A DNA stretch of 64,000 bases, from positions 1 to 64,000 of the forward strand of contig JAHHIB010000039.1 of the NCBI GenBank assembly GCA_019359075.1, read 5' to 3'. Shown here piece after piece: positions 54,935 to 63,340 of the stretch; the first letter of the stretch is position 1, and every line of letters starts with the position of its first letter. Origin of the DNA: Kalymmatonema hyalinum WJT4-NPBG1. Lineage in GTDB: Bacteria; Cyanobacteriota; Cyanobacteriia; Cyanobacteriales; Nostocaceae. The position numbers were made by a program, and so were the translations under genes. The notes under the pieces are model-generated. The model was given only the letters and a program-made list of their open reading frames with translations. It did not search any database and was not told the DNA's origin.

Positions 54935-55056
54935 CTCGTTCCCAGGCTCAGCCTGGGAATGTATTTTGGGAGGCTCTGCCTCCTATATAATATGAGTAAG
55001 GTAAACTAGAGGCTAAGCCTTTGGGTAGGCATTCCCAAGCGGAGCGTGGGAACGAG
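54935..55056. repeat. MITE-like element, copy 3 (CTCGTTCCCA termini)
   Basis: The perfect 10-bp terminal inverted repeats are CTCGTTCCCA (54935-54944) and TGGGAACGAG (55047-55056). The inner GGAGGCTCTGCCTCC is shared with the units at 28098-28211 and 28259-28372. It sits between dndC and dndD. Confidence 0.75.
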
Positions 55057-55065
55057 TCAAACAAG

Positions 55066-56676
55066 TCAATCATGTGAATCTTTAGGTTGAAACTTGATAT
55101 TTGCCCAAGTTCGCGGTTTGGCAGTTTCACTGTTATCTTCAACAGCAACATCCCCCAAAGTTAACTGTTTAACTGTTGCAACATCGCCTTTATCAACAGC
55201 CTCTTTCAAATCCCTTTTCAAGTGGGCATTTTTAATCGCTTCATCTTGGGAACGCGAACTTGTTTTAAAACAGTTCTCTAGTGCATCGTAAATTCCGACA
55301 CGACGTGCCATCTTGCGAAACTGGCGTTCTGTGTCCAACAGTTTCGCCATCAGTTCCAAGTGCATCGCATCACCTTCACAGATTTCTTCTAGCACCGCCC
55401 ATTCATCACTACCTAGCAGACTATAACCAGCGCCAGGACGGGGATCGATGAAAGGTTCGCCTGTAACTTCCATATAAATGCGGGGTAAACTATCATCAAA
55501 TTCGTGTCTTTCCTCTAACCAGATGCGACGAATTTCGCTCATTTCTTCTAGGGTAATTAGAGTGATGTCGCGCATATTTTCTGGTGCTGTACGCCGGATT
55601 TGTGTTTGAACAGTAAGAAGTTTTCTAAGCCAGTCTTCTCGTGCTTCTTTAAGATAAGGACCAGGAATAGGCTCAACTGATATTTCATCATCTAAGTTGC
55701 GTTCATATAGCTGCACATCACCATTTCTACGTCTGAAATCTCGTCGCTCGCGGTTCTCTTCAGCATCTAATTCTACTCGGAAATCTAGTAGAGGTTGTAA
55801 CCACTCTTTCTCTTCATCATTTTGAATCATCGCGGTCAGTGATTTATCCTGGCTTACCAACGTGCAAACCCAACAGCCAAAACGAGAGCTACCGCAACTA
55901 GGAGTCGATGTATCTACAACCAAAGGGCATTCATTATCAGCGCTAGCACCTCTGTACATAGCAAATAAGTCTTTGTTGCTGTATTCCCAGGGATTTTCCC
56001 ATTGCATGAGATAAAGCCAAACTTCATCATTTCGCCAGTCTTCAATCGGGCTATAAACCAGAGAGTTTGGCAAGTTCATGTTAGGACTGAGGCGATCGCG
56101 TACTCGCTTTGCTTCCCATTCTTTCATTCTGTTAGCACGTTTTGTGCTTTCAGCTTTGCGAATACCCAAGACAAGAATAGCTTCCCCACTGTTTCGGATA
56201 ACATTACGAATAAAGCGGTTAGATGGATTTATTTTCAGGCGTTCTGTACACCACCGAAATTTTCCTCTTGGCGCTGGGTAGCCTTTACCTATCAAACCTA
56301 CCCAGAATGTCTCTTTTAATTCTGGTTGTAGTAGATGGGCTTCAATTGGCATTTCTTGCTTTTGAGCAGCTACTTTCATCTGCTCCAAGGATTTGCGTAC
56401 CCAAGCAGAAACATACGGATTTTCTACAAGTGTATCTGTTGTGATAACGTGTATTGTTTTAGTCCTCTTTTCTGGAGGAAGTGCTGCGATCGCATTCCAA
56501 ATCAACTGCAAAGTAGCTGTTGAATCTTTACCACCAGAGTATCCAACGACCCAAGGAATGGCATCCAGACAGTATAATTCTTGTATTTCAGTGGTGAGCG
56601 ATTGGATATAATCGACTAACTCTGCCACAGTACGAGCTTGCTGACTTTGATTTTCTGAGTGTTGTGCTGTAGCCAT
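55066..56676 (-). CDS. dndC: DNA sulfur modification protein DndC
   Basis: The 536-aa product is DndC, a PAPS-reductase/ATP-pyrophosphatase-like Fe-S enzyme that activates the DNA backbone and accepts sulfur for phosphorothioation. The PP-loop is VVGYSGGKDSTATLQLIW (about 43-60). Cysteines for an Fe-S cluster are seen in KFRWCTERLK and in the cluster CGSSRFGCWVC, and LVLGIRKAES is also conserved. It starts with AGGAG just before ATG 56676 and is divergent from the 532-aa DGQHR gene with 163 bp between. A decayed copy of its N-terminal part lies at 58486-58596. Confidence 0.96.
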   Translation of the reverse strand: MATAQHSENQSQQARTVAELVDYIQSLTTEIQELYCLDAIPWVVGYSGGKDSTATLQLIWNAIAALPPEKRTKTIHVITTDTLVENPYVSAWVRKSLEQMKVAAQKQEMPIEAHLLQPELKETFWVGLIGKGYPAPRGKFRWCTERLKINPSNRFIRNVIRNSGEAILVLGIRKAESTKRANRMKEWEAKRVRDRLSPNMNLPNSLVYSPIEDWRNDEVWLYLMQWENPWEYSNKDLFAMYRGASADNECPLVVDTSTPSCGSSRFGCWVCTLVSQDKSLTAMIQNDEEKEWLQPLLDFRVELDAEENRERRDFRRRNGDVQLYERNLDDEISVEPIPGPYLKEAREDWLRKLLTVQTQIRRTAPENMRDITLITLEEMSEIRRIWLEERHEFDDSLPRIYMEVTGEPFIDPRPGAGYSLLGSDEWAVLEEICEGDAMHLELMAKLLDTERQFRKMARRVGIYDALENCFKTSSRSQDEAIKNAHLKRDLKEAVDKGDVATVKQLTLGDVAVEDNSETAKPRTWANIKFQPKDSHD

Positions 56677-56839
56677 TTCTCCTTCCCTGTCTAAACACGG
56701 ACGTTAGTCACCCGAATTATATGTAGTGCAATTGCAACCCTTGTATTGTAAAACGTAAAGTTTTTAAAAACCTGTCCATATTACCCGAATATTATAGAGA
56801 ATTAATTTGTACCAAAGCCTCCAGTTTTAAAAAACCACT
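56677..56839. promoter_or_regulatory. Divergent dndC-dndB promoter region
   Basis: This is a 163-bp AT-rich spacer between the divergent dndC and DGQHR genes. The sequence ACCCGAAT occurs twice in direct orientation (about 56710-56717 and 56783-56790) with AT-rich extensions. In Streptomyces, DndB represses dnd transcription by binding its own promoter region, so these could be operator half-sites; this is inference. No clear -35/-10 pair could be fixed by eye. Confidence 0.4.
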
Positions 56840-58438
56840 ATGAAGGACAGCGCATCTGACCTAACCACTGACATCGCTAGCGAGTACTTGCAACGGGAAA
56901 TCAAAGACCAACAGCTACTTGCTTTACTTCTGGAGAAGTTCCTTGGGAGGAAAGATCGCATTCTCGTTCAGAAAACCGAGATGGGTGGTACCGAGGCTTA
57001 TGTTGGTTCTGTCACCCTAGAATGGTTTGCGGGTCGCGTTCACTTCGCGTCTGGCTTACCACTGCTGCAAAAAAAGTACAATTCAGAGACTGATAACATC
57101 GAAATTGACGCGGATAGCATTGATGAAATTCAACAGCGTCCCCTTGATTGGTCACGTCAAGCACCGCTAGTGCAGTATTTGGCTGCGCGAAAAAATCACA
57201 AGTTTCCGCCAGTTCTCGTGGTAATTAACCAACCGTGGGTGGATAATCCCAAAGCTGGTGAGTGGGATAGTCAGGGACGAGCGACAAAATCTACCACCGA
57301 ATTCACTGCACTCGATAAAGATGATAAAGCCGGTCTGCTGAATCTTTCTGAGGAAAATGTAACCATTTATGCTTTGGATGGTCAACACCGATTGATGGGG
57401 GTGCAGGGTTTGATGGAGTTAATCAAAACTGGCAAACTCCAGCGATACAGGAAGGATAAAACTGCTTACGAAACTTTCATTACGCTGGCTGACTTGGTAG
57501 AACAATATCGTGTCGAACCAAGTTATCTGCAAAGCTTGCACAAGGAAAAAATTGGTATTGAGTTCATTTGTGCGGTTGCGGCTGGTGAAACCCGCGAAGA
57601 AGCAAGGCGACGGGTGAGATCCATCTTTGTTCATGTTAACCTGATGGCTGCACCCTTGAGTAAAGGACAGTTAGCACAGCTGAATGAGGATGATGGTTTT
57701 TCGATTGTTGCTAGAAAAATCGCTGTCAACCATCCGCTTTTGGAACAACAAGAAACGCGAAAGCCTCGCGTTAATTGGAATAGTGCGACAGTTGCAGCGA
57801 ACTCAACAGTTTTGACAACACTGCAAGCTTTAAAAGAAATGTCTGAACGATATTTGGGGCAAAAGTACTCTCACTGGAAACCGTTGGATAAAGGTTTAAT
57901 TCCCATGCGTCCAGAGGATGACGAACTTGAGGAGGGGATACAGGAGTTTCACAAGTTATTCGATTGTTTAGCAAGCCTTCCAAGTTATAAGCTTCTGGAA
58001 GATGAGACTACGTCTGCATTGCGACGGTTCAGCTTTGAGAAGGATGGCGGCGAAGGAAATATGCTTTTCCGTCCTGTTGGTCAAGTGGCTTTAGCACAAG
58101 CTTTGGGTATTTTGGTTTTTAAGAAAGGGCTATCGAGTGCAGACATTTTTAAGAAGCTGCAAAAGTTCGACCGTTCCGGTGGTTTTAGCGGTATGGAGTA
58201 CCCGCAATCTCTCTGGTACGGTATTTTGTATGACCCAAACAAAAAGCGAGTGCAAGTTGCTGGACGCGATTTGGCGGCGAAGTTACTAATATATATTTTG
58301 GGCGGAATTCAGGATCAGATGGAACGTGCTGAACTTCGCAAGGATTTGGCTAAAGCTAGAACTGTTGAAAATAAAACAATAGGTTTTGATGGCAAGTTTG
58401 TTGAACCGAAGGCGGTAGGACTTCCACCTGTCTTATAA
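56840..58438 (+). CDS. dndB: DndB-family DGQHR protein, large form
   Basis: The 532-aa protein carries the family motif in VTIYALDGQHRLMGVQGL (DGQHR near residue 180), after an N-terminal part with GTEAYVGSVTLEWFAGRVHF and PLVQYLAARKNHKFPPVLVVINQPW. DGQHR proteins include DndB, the negative regulator and modulator of DNA phosphorothioation. This one is longer than the classic 350-400 aa DndB because of a C-terminal extension (about 300-532). Its divergent position next to dndC is the normal position of dndB. A second, shorter DGQHR gene follows, so roles may be divided; which is the true DndB equivalent is uncertain. Confidence 0.88.
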   Translation: MKDSASDLTTDIASEYLQREIKDQQLLALLLEKFLGRKDRILVQKTEMGGTEAYVGSVTLEWFAGRVHFASGLPLLQKKYNSETDNIEIDADSIDEIQQRPLDWSRQAPLVQYLAARKNHKFPPVLVVINQPWVDNPKAGEWDSQGRATKSTTEFTALDKDDKAGLLNLSEENVTIYALDGQHRLMGVQGLMELIKTGKLQRYRKDKTAYETFITLADLVEQYRVEPSYLQSLHKEKIGIEFICAVAAGETREEARRRVRSIFVHVNLMAAPLSKGQLAQLNEDDGFSIVARKIAVNHPLLEQQETRKPRVNWNSATVAANSTVLTTLQALKEMSERYLGQKYSHWKPLDKGLIPMRPEDDELEEGIQEFHKLFDCLASLPSYKLLEDETTSALRRFSFEKDGGEGNMLFRPVGQVALAQALGILVFKKGLSSADIFKKLQKFDRSGGFSGMEYPQSLWYGILYDPNKKRVQVAGRDLAAKLLIYILGGIQDQMERAELRKDLAKARTVENKTIGFDGKFVEPKAVGLPPVL

Positions 58439-58485
58439 TTTGCAGAGTTAGCGGGGAACTTCTAAATTTGGAAGTAGTCTAAAAA

Positions 58486-58596
58486 CTAAAGAATTGAGAC
58501 AAAGCAGTAAATCTTTTGGGTTTCAGTGCAGAGAGCTTGGATCTCGTCCACTAACTCTGCCACGCTACATTGAGCTTGGTCTTTTGCCTCTTGCAC
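58486..58596 (-). pseudogene. Decayed 5' fragment of a second dndC
   Basis: From GTG 58596 to TAG 58486 the minus strand reads a 36-residue peptide containing SVAELVDEIQALCTETQKIY. The N terminus of the intact DndC contains TVAELVDYIQSLTTEIQELY at the same distance from its start, and both are followed by a Cys; about 15 of 24 positions agree. The PP-loop and everything after are lost. Its place, divergent and about 70 bp from the second DGQHR gene, copies the arrangement of the intact dndC with the first one. It is therefore read as the remnant of a former second dndC-dndB pair. Confidence 0.7.
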
Positions 58597-58665
58597 TGTT
58601 GTAATCCCTGATAACCAAGGATTTAATATTAGCATATAATTATAGACAAATTTTATACAAAATTG

Positions 58666-59868
58666 ATGCGTACTATTATGGTTAAAACGAATGACGCTTA
58701 TACCAACAGCGTCTCATCTGAGGTGAAAGTTAAGTTTAGTGCCTTCATTGAGCCGTTCTTTTCGGAGCATTATCGGGAGTCGTGCTATCCAGGGCTGATT
58801 TTTCACCAGGGGAAGCGGACTATGCTGCAAATCAATGTACCGGCTGGTGACTTTCCCGCTCTTCTAGTAGCAAAACCTGCTACTGAGAATGATCCTGATT
58901 CAGGCAAACAACGCCCAGAAGTGCCAGGTCATGCTGATGAAATCAAACAATATATTATCGAACACGCCCAAAAAGGAAAACCTTGGATTTTAGGAACAAT
59001 TACCGCAAATGTATCTCCAGGGAAGATAAAAATTCTGGAATTTGGTAGGGGTATTTGCTTAGTTGTCATTCCTCGTGGGGTCAAGTTAGAAATCACTGAT
59101 GGACAACATCGTAAGAGTGCGATTCAACAATTGGTTGAAGGTGATGAAAGTTACTTAATTAGCGATGATGACTTTCCAATTACTCTGGTGTTAGAGGGAG
59201 ACTTACAGCAATGTAAGACAGATTTTCGAGACATGGCTCAAACCAAACCTTTAGATAAAGCTTTGTTATTGTCTTTTGGTCAGTTTGAAGGTCGTGTTGG
59301 TATTACTAAAAAATTGGTACAAATAGTACCAATTTTTAAAGATAAAACAGACAAAATTCATAACTCACCACGCATAAAAGACAAATTAATTTATACAAAT
59401 AATTACATAGCTAGGGCTGTAAGTTGTGCTTTTACTAACAATCCAGATGATGAACTTAAAGACTACGACGTTGAAAGTTTTTCTGAAGCTTTAGTAAAAT
59501 GCCTCAATCAGTTTTTATTAGAATGCAACAATACAAAATATATTTTTGAAACTAGTGTTGAGGATTTGACTGTTGATGATGTAAGAAAATTCAAGGATGA
59601 ATGTTTACTCGGAATGAGTGTTGGGCTAGAAGTTCTAGGTAGATTACTATACTGTACATATGACAAGGCAAGAAATTATTTTGATCAAGATAAGGTTTCC
59701 CAACTAGCACAACTAGATTGGTCGAGAGAAAACCCACTTTGGAAGGATAACATAGTTAGGATAGACCCCAACCCTAAAAATCCACAGAAGCCTTATAAAG
59801 TATCTACTGCTGCAAATGCTGTAACAGATGCAGTCAAGATGGTAAAAATAAGACTGGGATGGATATAA
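58666..59868 (+). CDS. dndB: DndB-family DGQHR protein, short form
   Basis: The 400-aa protein has the family motif in GVKLEITDGQHRKSAIQQLV (near residue 144). It also has the following conserved block TDFRDMAQTKPLDKALLLSFG, which resembles the segment after the motif in classic DndB, and the length fits DndB well. It is only distantly similar to the 532-aa protein upstream, so it is not a recent duplicate. It should regulate or modulate the Dnd system. The start could be ATG 58666 or ATG 58678; the first is reported. It is preceded by the dndC relic on the opposite strand and is convergent with the next gene, 26 bp away. Confidence 0.88.
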   Translation: MRTIMVKTNDAYTNSVSSEVKVKFSAFIEPFFSEHYRESCYPGLIFHQGKRTMLQINVPAGDFPALLVAKPATENDPDSGKQRPEVPGHADEIKQYIIEHAQKGKPWILGTITANVSPGKIKILEFGRGICLVVIPRGVKLEITDGQHRKSAIQQLVEGDESYLISDDDFPITLVLEGDLQQCKTDFRDMAQTKPLDKALLLSFGQFEGRVGITKKLVQIVPIFKDKTDKIHNSPRIKDKLIYTNNYIARAVSCAFTNNPDDELKDYDVESFSEALVKCLNQFLLECNNTKYIFETSVEDLTVDDVRKFKDECLLGMSVGLEVLGRLLYCTYDKARNYFDQDKVSQLAQLDWSRENPLWKDNIVRIDPNPKNPQKPYKVSTAANAVTDAVKMVKIRLGWI

Positions 59869-59894
59869 ATCTTTGTTTTGGAACGTAACTTAAA

Positions 59895-60368
59895 TCAAGA
59901 CAGGAATTTGGTTAAATCAAATTCCTCTTCTTGCTGCTCTATGTTGAATTTTTCAGAACTAAGAATTAATAAAATTCGCTCTGAATAGTCTACCGCTCCC
60001 CGTAGCTCATTCTGTAAGATTTCCAGTCCACCATTAGCATACTCTTCAAAAATTTGGTTACGTTGATGTTCGTGTTCTTCTTCATGAAGCGATAATATTT
60101 TTATATCTTTAGTTTCAGTAATTCCCAGTAATTTAATTACCCAATCATGCCCCATTGTGGCAAAATATTCTAGCCTAATTGGCGATGGTTCTCTTTTAGA
60201 AATTTCCCCCAAAGGAACCCGCTTATTATGCTTTGCACCCAAAGCAGCAGCGAACACAATCACATCAGCAAAAGTTTGAAAAGGACCTGTTGCACCATCA
60301 GCCGATGTTAAAGCTTTTACCAATTCAGCTTTATCTTTAGCAACCCTGATTCTGCCAGTTTCAGCCAT
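59895..60368 (-). CDS. Dnd system-associated small protein (assoc. protein 4 type)
   Basis: The 157-aa protein fits the family called dnd system-associated protein 4. Key segments are RIRVAKDKAELVKALTSADG, GPFQTFADVIVFAAALGAKHNKRVPLGE and the acidic, His-rich LSLHEEEHEHQRNQIFEEYANGGLEILQNEL. The function is unknown. It occurs almost only beside dnd genes or related defence operons, which suggests a regulator or adaptor of the restriction arm. It is co-directional with, and about 350 bp downstream of, the SMC-like ATPase gene. Confidence 0.8.
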   Translation of the reverse strand: MAETGRIRVAKDKAELVKALTSADGATGPFQTFADVIVFAAALGAKHNKRVPLGEISKREPSPIRLEYFATMGHDWVIKLLGITETKDIKILSLHEEEHEHQRNQIFEEYANGGLEILQNELRGAVDYSERILLILSSEKFNIEQQEEEFDLTKFLS

Positions 60369-60722
60369 TGTACTAATATCTACTTTGTCACAATCTTAAC
60401 TCAAGGCTTCAAGCGATGTCTAAGGACAAGCCGCTACGCGTTTACGCACTCCCAAACGCACTATTTGATACCAATCGACCAGCGATCGCCCTCTCTTCCC
60501 TATGCGTCCTCTGCGCCTCTGCGGTTTATTTCTCATAAATTCTCACGCCAAGACGCAAAGACACAAAGTTTTTCTTAGTACAGCATTTTATTAATTCGTA
60601 ATGTTTTTAAACGCACCAGGTAGCTAAGTAAGCGCAAAGGGACGCAGAGTCTTGGTTTAAGTTTTCGCTATCAAACAGATGCAATCATGTACTTAGCGCC
60701 TTTGCACGAAATTTTCATATCC
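60369..60722. other. Repeat-rich spacer
   Basis: No gene is present. The sequence CCTCTGCGCCTCTGCGGTTTA (about 60508-60530) is the inverse of the repeat beside dndE at about 52868-52895. A second 'CACGCCAAGACGCAAAGACACAAAG' type repeat follows near 60545, and one more copy of GCAAAGGGACGCAGAG lies near 60635. These widely dispersed intergenic repeats separate the restriction-arm genes from the small Dnd-associated gene. Confidence 0.5.
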
Positions 60723-62795
60723 CTACCCCTCCCTATTCACCTCAACAATCACCGTATACTCAAACTCATTCGGACTTTGCCTAACCAAAGGATACCGTTC
60801 CCTACCCAACTCAATAGAATCTTGTTCACAATCAGGCTTAGAAGAATAGTAAGTCAGCACATATTCCCTACCAATTCTTTGTGCCATCTCTTCTTCGACT
60901 TCACCCCGCCACTGCGTCTTACTCACCAACACAATCAACTGATTTGCCAATTTGGGAATTGTCTTGGCAATTTGTCGCCGAGAAATTTCATCCAAACTCC
61001 CAAAGGGTGAATCCATGACAATCGGGAAAGTACTACTATCAGGAACCAGTAGAATTTTTTTCTTTTCACTCCATTCCCGTACCATATCGATAATGCTGGC
61101 AATAAAAGATAAACTGAGAATTTGATTCTCTCCTGTAGAAGCTGCAACTGGCATTTCTAAACCAGCAGTATTCTCTACAAGCGTCAGTTCATATTTCTCG
61201 CTGATTTTGGGAATGTAGGGTGTGAATGAAATTTCGCTGAATATCTCTTGGACTCGCTTTTCGAGTTGCCAACGAAACTGCTTTTCTTGACGGTTTCTAA
61301 CTTCCGTGAAACGTTCAATTGCATCTTGAGTTGCCGCTATGCGTCGCTGCGCCAGTGCTTGCCTATCTTCATTCAGTTTCTGTTTGGCGATTTGTTTTCT
61401 CAAAACTTCCAACTCAGTTTTAAGAGTCGCAATTTGCTGCTGATTTGCACCCTGTTCTAATATTAAATCTCTGATTTTCTCTTCAATCTCATCCAATCGC
61501 TTTTGTAAACTGCTAATTTCTTCATTGGCATCTTTCCGCAACCGTTCTTGAATATTATCTAACTCAGTTTCAATTTGGGAGATAGTTTGCCTTAACTGAT
61601 TAATCCTCGCTTGTTCTCTGTCAACTTCTTCCCAAAAGCTAACTGCTTGCTTGTCAATTTCATCGACTTGAGCACTCATGCGGATGGCTGTTTCTTGCAC
61701 CGCCGAAGAACCCGCTTTATCCAATATTTTTCTCACATTCTTGTGCGAGTGACTTCCATCGCGTAAGTCTGCACCACAAATACAGCGTTGAGAGTCAAGT
61801 AATTCATTCACAAATTCCCGTGAAATTCCAGAGGTTAACTTGCCTCGCTGCTTCAAATCGTTCACAATTTCGCGAAATTGTGCTGTTGTTTCACAGAGCA
61901 ATACTGTATAACCGCGTGCAGAAATCGCTTTTTTGATTGCTTCCTTACTTTCTCTCAGATTTTCCTGACTTGATGCTTTCTGTTTTTCTAACTCTTGCCG
62001 TCTTTCTTGCAATTCCTTAGCTGCACTCAATTCTCTTAAAAGGTTGCTTGTCTCTTTTTTAAAAGTTTCTTGATATTCCGACTCTTGTTTAATTTCTGTT
62101 TGCCGCTTGCTGATGCGCTCAATTTCCTGTTCTAGATTATCCTGCTGTTTCAAAAGCTGTTTAATTTCTGAATCACCAATTGCCTTTAACTCATTTTCTA
62201 AAGTTTTTTTAGCTTCCTTGAGGTGGGTGATGGAACGGTTGATGACTTCGACACCTAAGAAAATCTTCGTTGCTTCAGCAATTTCTGCTTTCTTGTCAGA
62301 ACGGACTATCTCTTCAATGCGCTCGCCGTCAAAGAAGAAATATTGATGTAAACTCACAGGTAAAATCTGGGCTATCACGTCTTCTGGTTGCTGAGGGGGA
62401 AAATACCAACGTCCATCATCCCCAGCTACCTGCATACGCAATTCTGTTTTGGTAACGTTGACGTCGGTTTCTTTTTTATAAACCCGACACACGCGTTTCA
62501 CGTTGTAGCGTTTGCCTTCATGTTCCCACTCCAACTCTACCCAACATTCTACAGCTTGCCCTGGTTTTGCTTCGGCGATCGCTCGCTTATTCACCAACTG
62601 TTCAACTGATGCAAAAGCTGCACTAAATTTCTCATACAGTACCCAAGTAAACGCATTCAAGAGACTGGTTTTTCCTGAACCATTATTGCCGTGAATTATC
62701 GTTGTGTTACAAGTCTCTGTTCCCGCTAGGATGATTTCCGGCGTTTTGCCATAAAAAGAGCGAAAGTTGCAAAGCTTAATTGAAGTCAGCTTCAT
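60723..62795 (-). CDS. Second SMC/Rad50-like ATPase of the Dnd island
   Basis: The 690-aa protein has an N-terminal ATPase lobe (LCNFRSFYGKTPEIILAG, Walker A IIHGNNGSGKTSLLNAFTW near 34-47), two long coiled-coil arms (about 195-300 and 345-560) and a C-terminal lobe (STGENQILSLSFIASIID, Walker B FPIVMDSPFGSLDEISRRQI). At the turn of the coils is QRCICGADL, a CxC that recalls the zinc hook of Rad50/SbcC. It is clearly different from DndD in the same window. It starts 4 bp inside the end of the 62-aa gene and follows the helicase gene, so it is likely part of the restriction arm. Its biochemical role is unknown. Confidence 0.85.
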   Translation of the reverse strand: MKLTSIKLCNFRSFYGKTPEIILAGTETCNTTIIHGNNGSGKTSLLNAFTWVLYEKFSAAFASVEQLVNKRAIAEAKPGQAVECWVELEWEHEGKRYNVKRVCRVYKKETDVNVTKTELRMQVAGDDGRWYFPPQQPEDVIAQILPVSLHQYFFFDGERIEEIVRSDKKAEIAEATKIFLGVEVINRSITHLKEAKKTLENELKAIGDSEIKQLLKQQDNLEQEIERISKRQTEIKQESEYQETFKKETSNLLRELSAAKELQERRQELEKQKASSQENLRESKEAIKKAISARGYTVLLCETTAQFREIVNDLKQRGKLTSGISREFVNELLDSQRCICGADLRDGSHSHKNVRKILDKAGSSAVQETAIRMSAQVDEIDKQAVSFWEEVDREQARINQLRQTISQIETELDNIQERLRKDANEEISSLQKRLDEIEEKIRDLILEQGANQQQIATLKTELEVLRKQIAKQKLNEDRQALAQRRIAATQDAIERFTEVRNRQEKQFRWQLEKRVQEIFSEISFTPYIPKISEKYELTLVENTAGLEMPVAASTGENQILSLSFIASIIDMVREWSEKKKILLVPDSSTFPIVMDSPFGSLDEISRRQIAKTIPKLANQLIVLVSKTQWRGEVEEEMAQRIGREYVLTYYSSKPDCEQDSIELGRERYPLVRQSPNEFEYTVIVEVNREG

Positions 62796-62980
62796 CGTAC
62801 CGCTTCCTTCACAATCGCCAGAATATCATCATTAATATGGCTGTTAATTTTCTTATCTAGTCGGCTTTTTTCTAGTTGCCATACGCGATCAATAATTTGT
62901 CGCACTTCTGGCGGAGCACTGGTAATTGGTTCCTGCACATCATCTATATTATGTTCTTTATTATTATCTTCTTTATTCAT
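62792..62980 (-). CDS. 62-residue protein coupled to the SMC-like ATPase
   Basis: This is a short acidic-to-basic helical protein (EPITSAPPEVRQIIDRVWQLEKSRLDKKINSHINDDILAIVKEAVR) with no cysteine or membrane segment. Its last codon and stop overlap the ATPase start by 4 bp (ATGA), which implies translational coupling. It may be a small subunit or loader of the ATPase. The sequence before it is AT-rich, and it is about 360 bp from the helicase gene. No family is recognised. Confidence 0.65.
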   Translation of the reverse strand: MNKEDNNKEHNIDDVQEPITSAPPEVRQIIDRVWQLEKSRLDKKINSHINDDILAIVKEAVR

Positions 62981-63340
62981 TTTTTTTCAATAAAATTTTA
63001 GTTATATTTTAACCAGTCTACTGCGCTTATTGCATCTTAATATATGTAAGTTTTTAATTTTTCAAAATTCGCGCATTTTATTTCATAAAATTTTCAAAAA
63101 AGGCTTGATTTTTGGGTCTTTCTGATATTATGATATTAGTTAATATAATTTCTCTCATAATCAAAATATTGGTCGGCTTAAAAAAATAGTCAATATTTCC
63201 ATTATCTAAAGTATACCCCATTGCCCCGCTCGGTAGATCATCTATTTATAATAATTTAAATTTTTTCTTGCCCAGATGTGAAAATTATTTCACGCCAATC
63301 CGCAAAGTTTTTCTTGGCGGATTGGCGCGATACTCAAAAA
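62981..63340. other. AT-rich spacer between helicase and 62-aa gene
   Basis: No open frame of note is present. Very AT-rich DNA with many poly-A/T runs and TTAATATATG-like stretches likely holds the promoter of the 62-aa gene and ATPase pair. A TTGGCGGATTGGCG segment near 63313, preceded by CACGCCAATCCGC (63291-63303), forms a hairpin just after the helicase stop that could act as its terminator. Confidence 0.45.

Noticed and set aside
60687-61010. 107-codon plus-strand ORF over the end of the SMC-like ATPase
   Set aside because: It is an antisense shadow of a well-supported gene.
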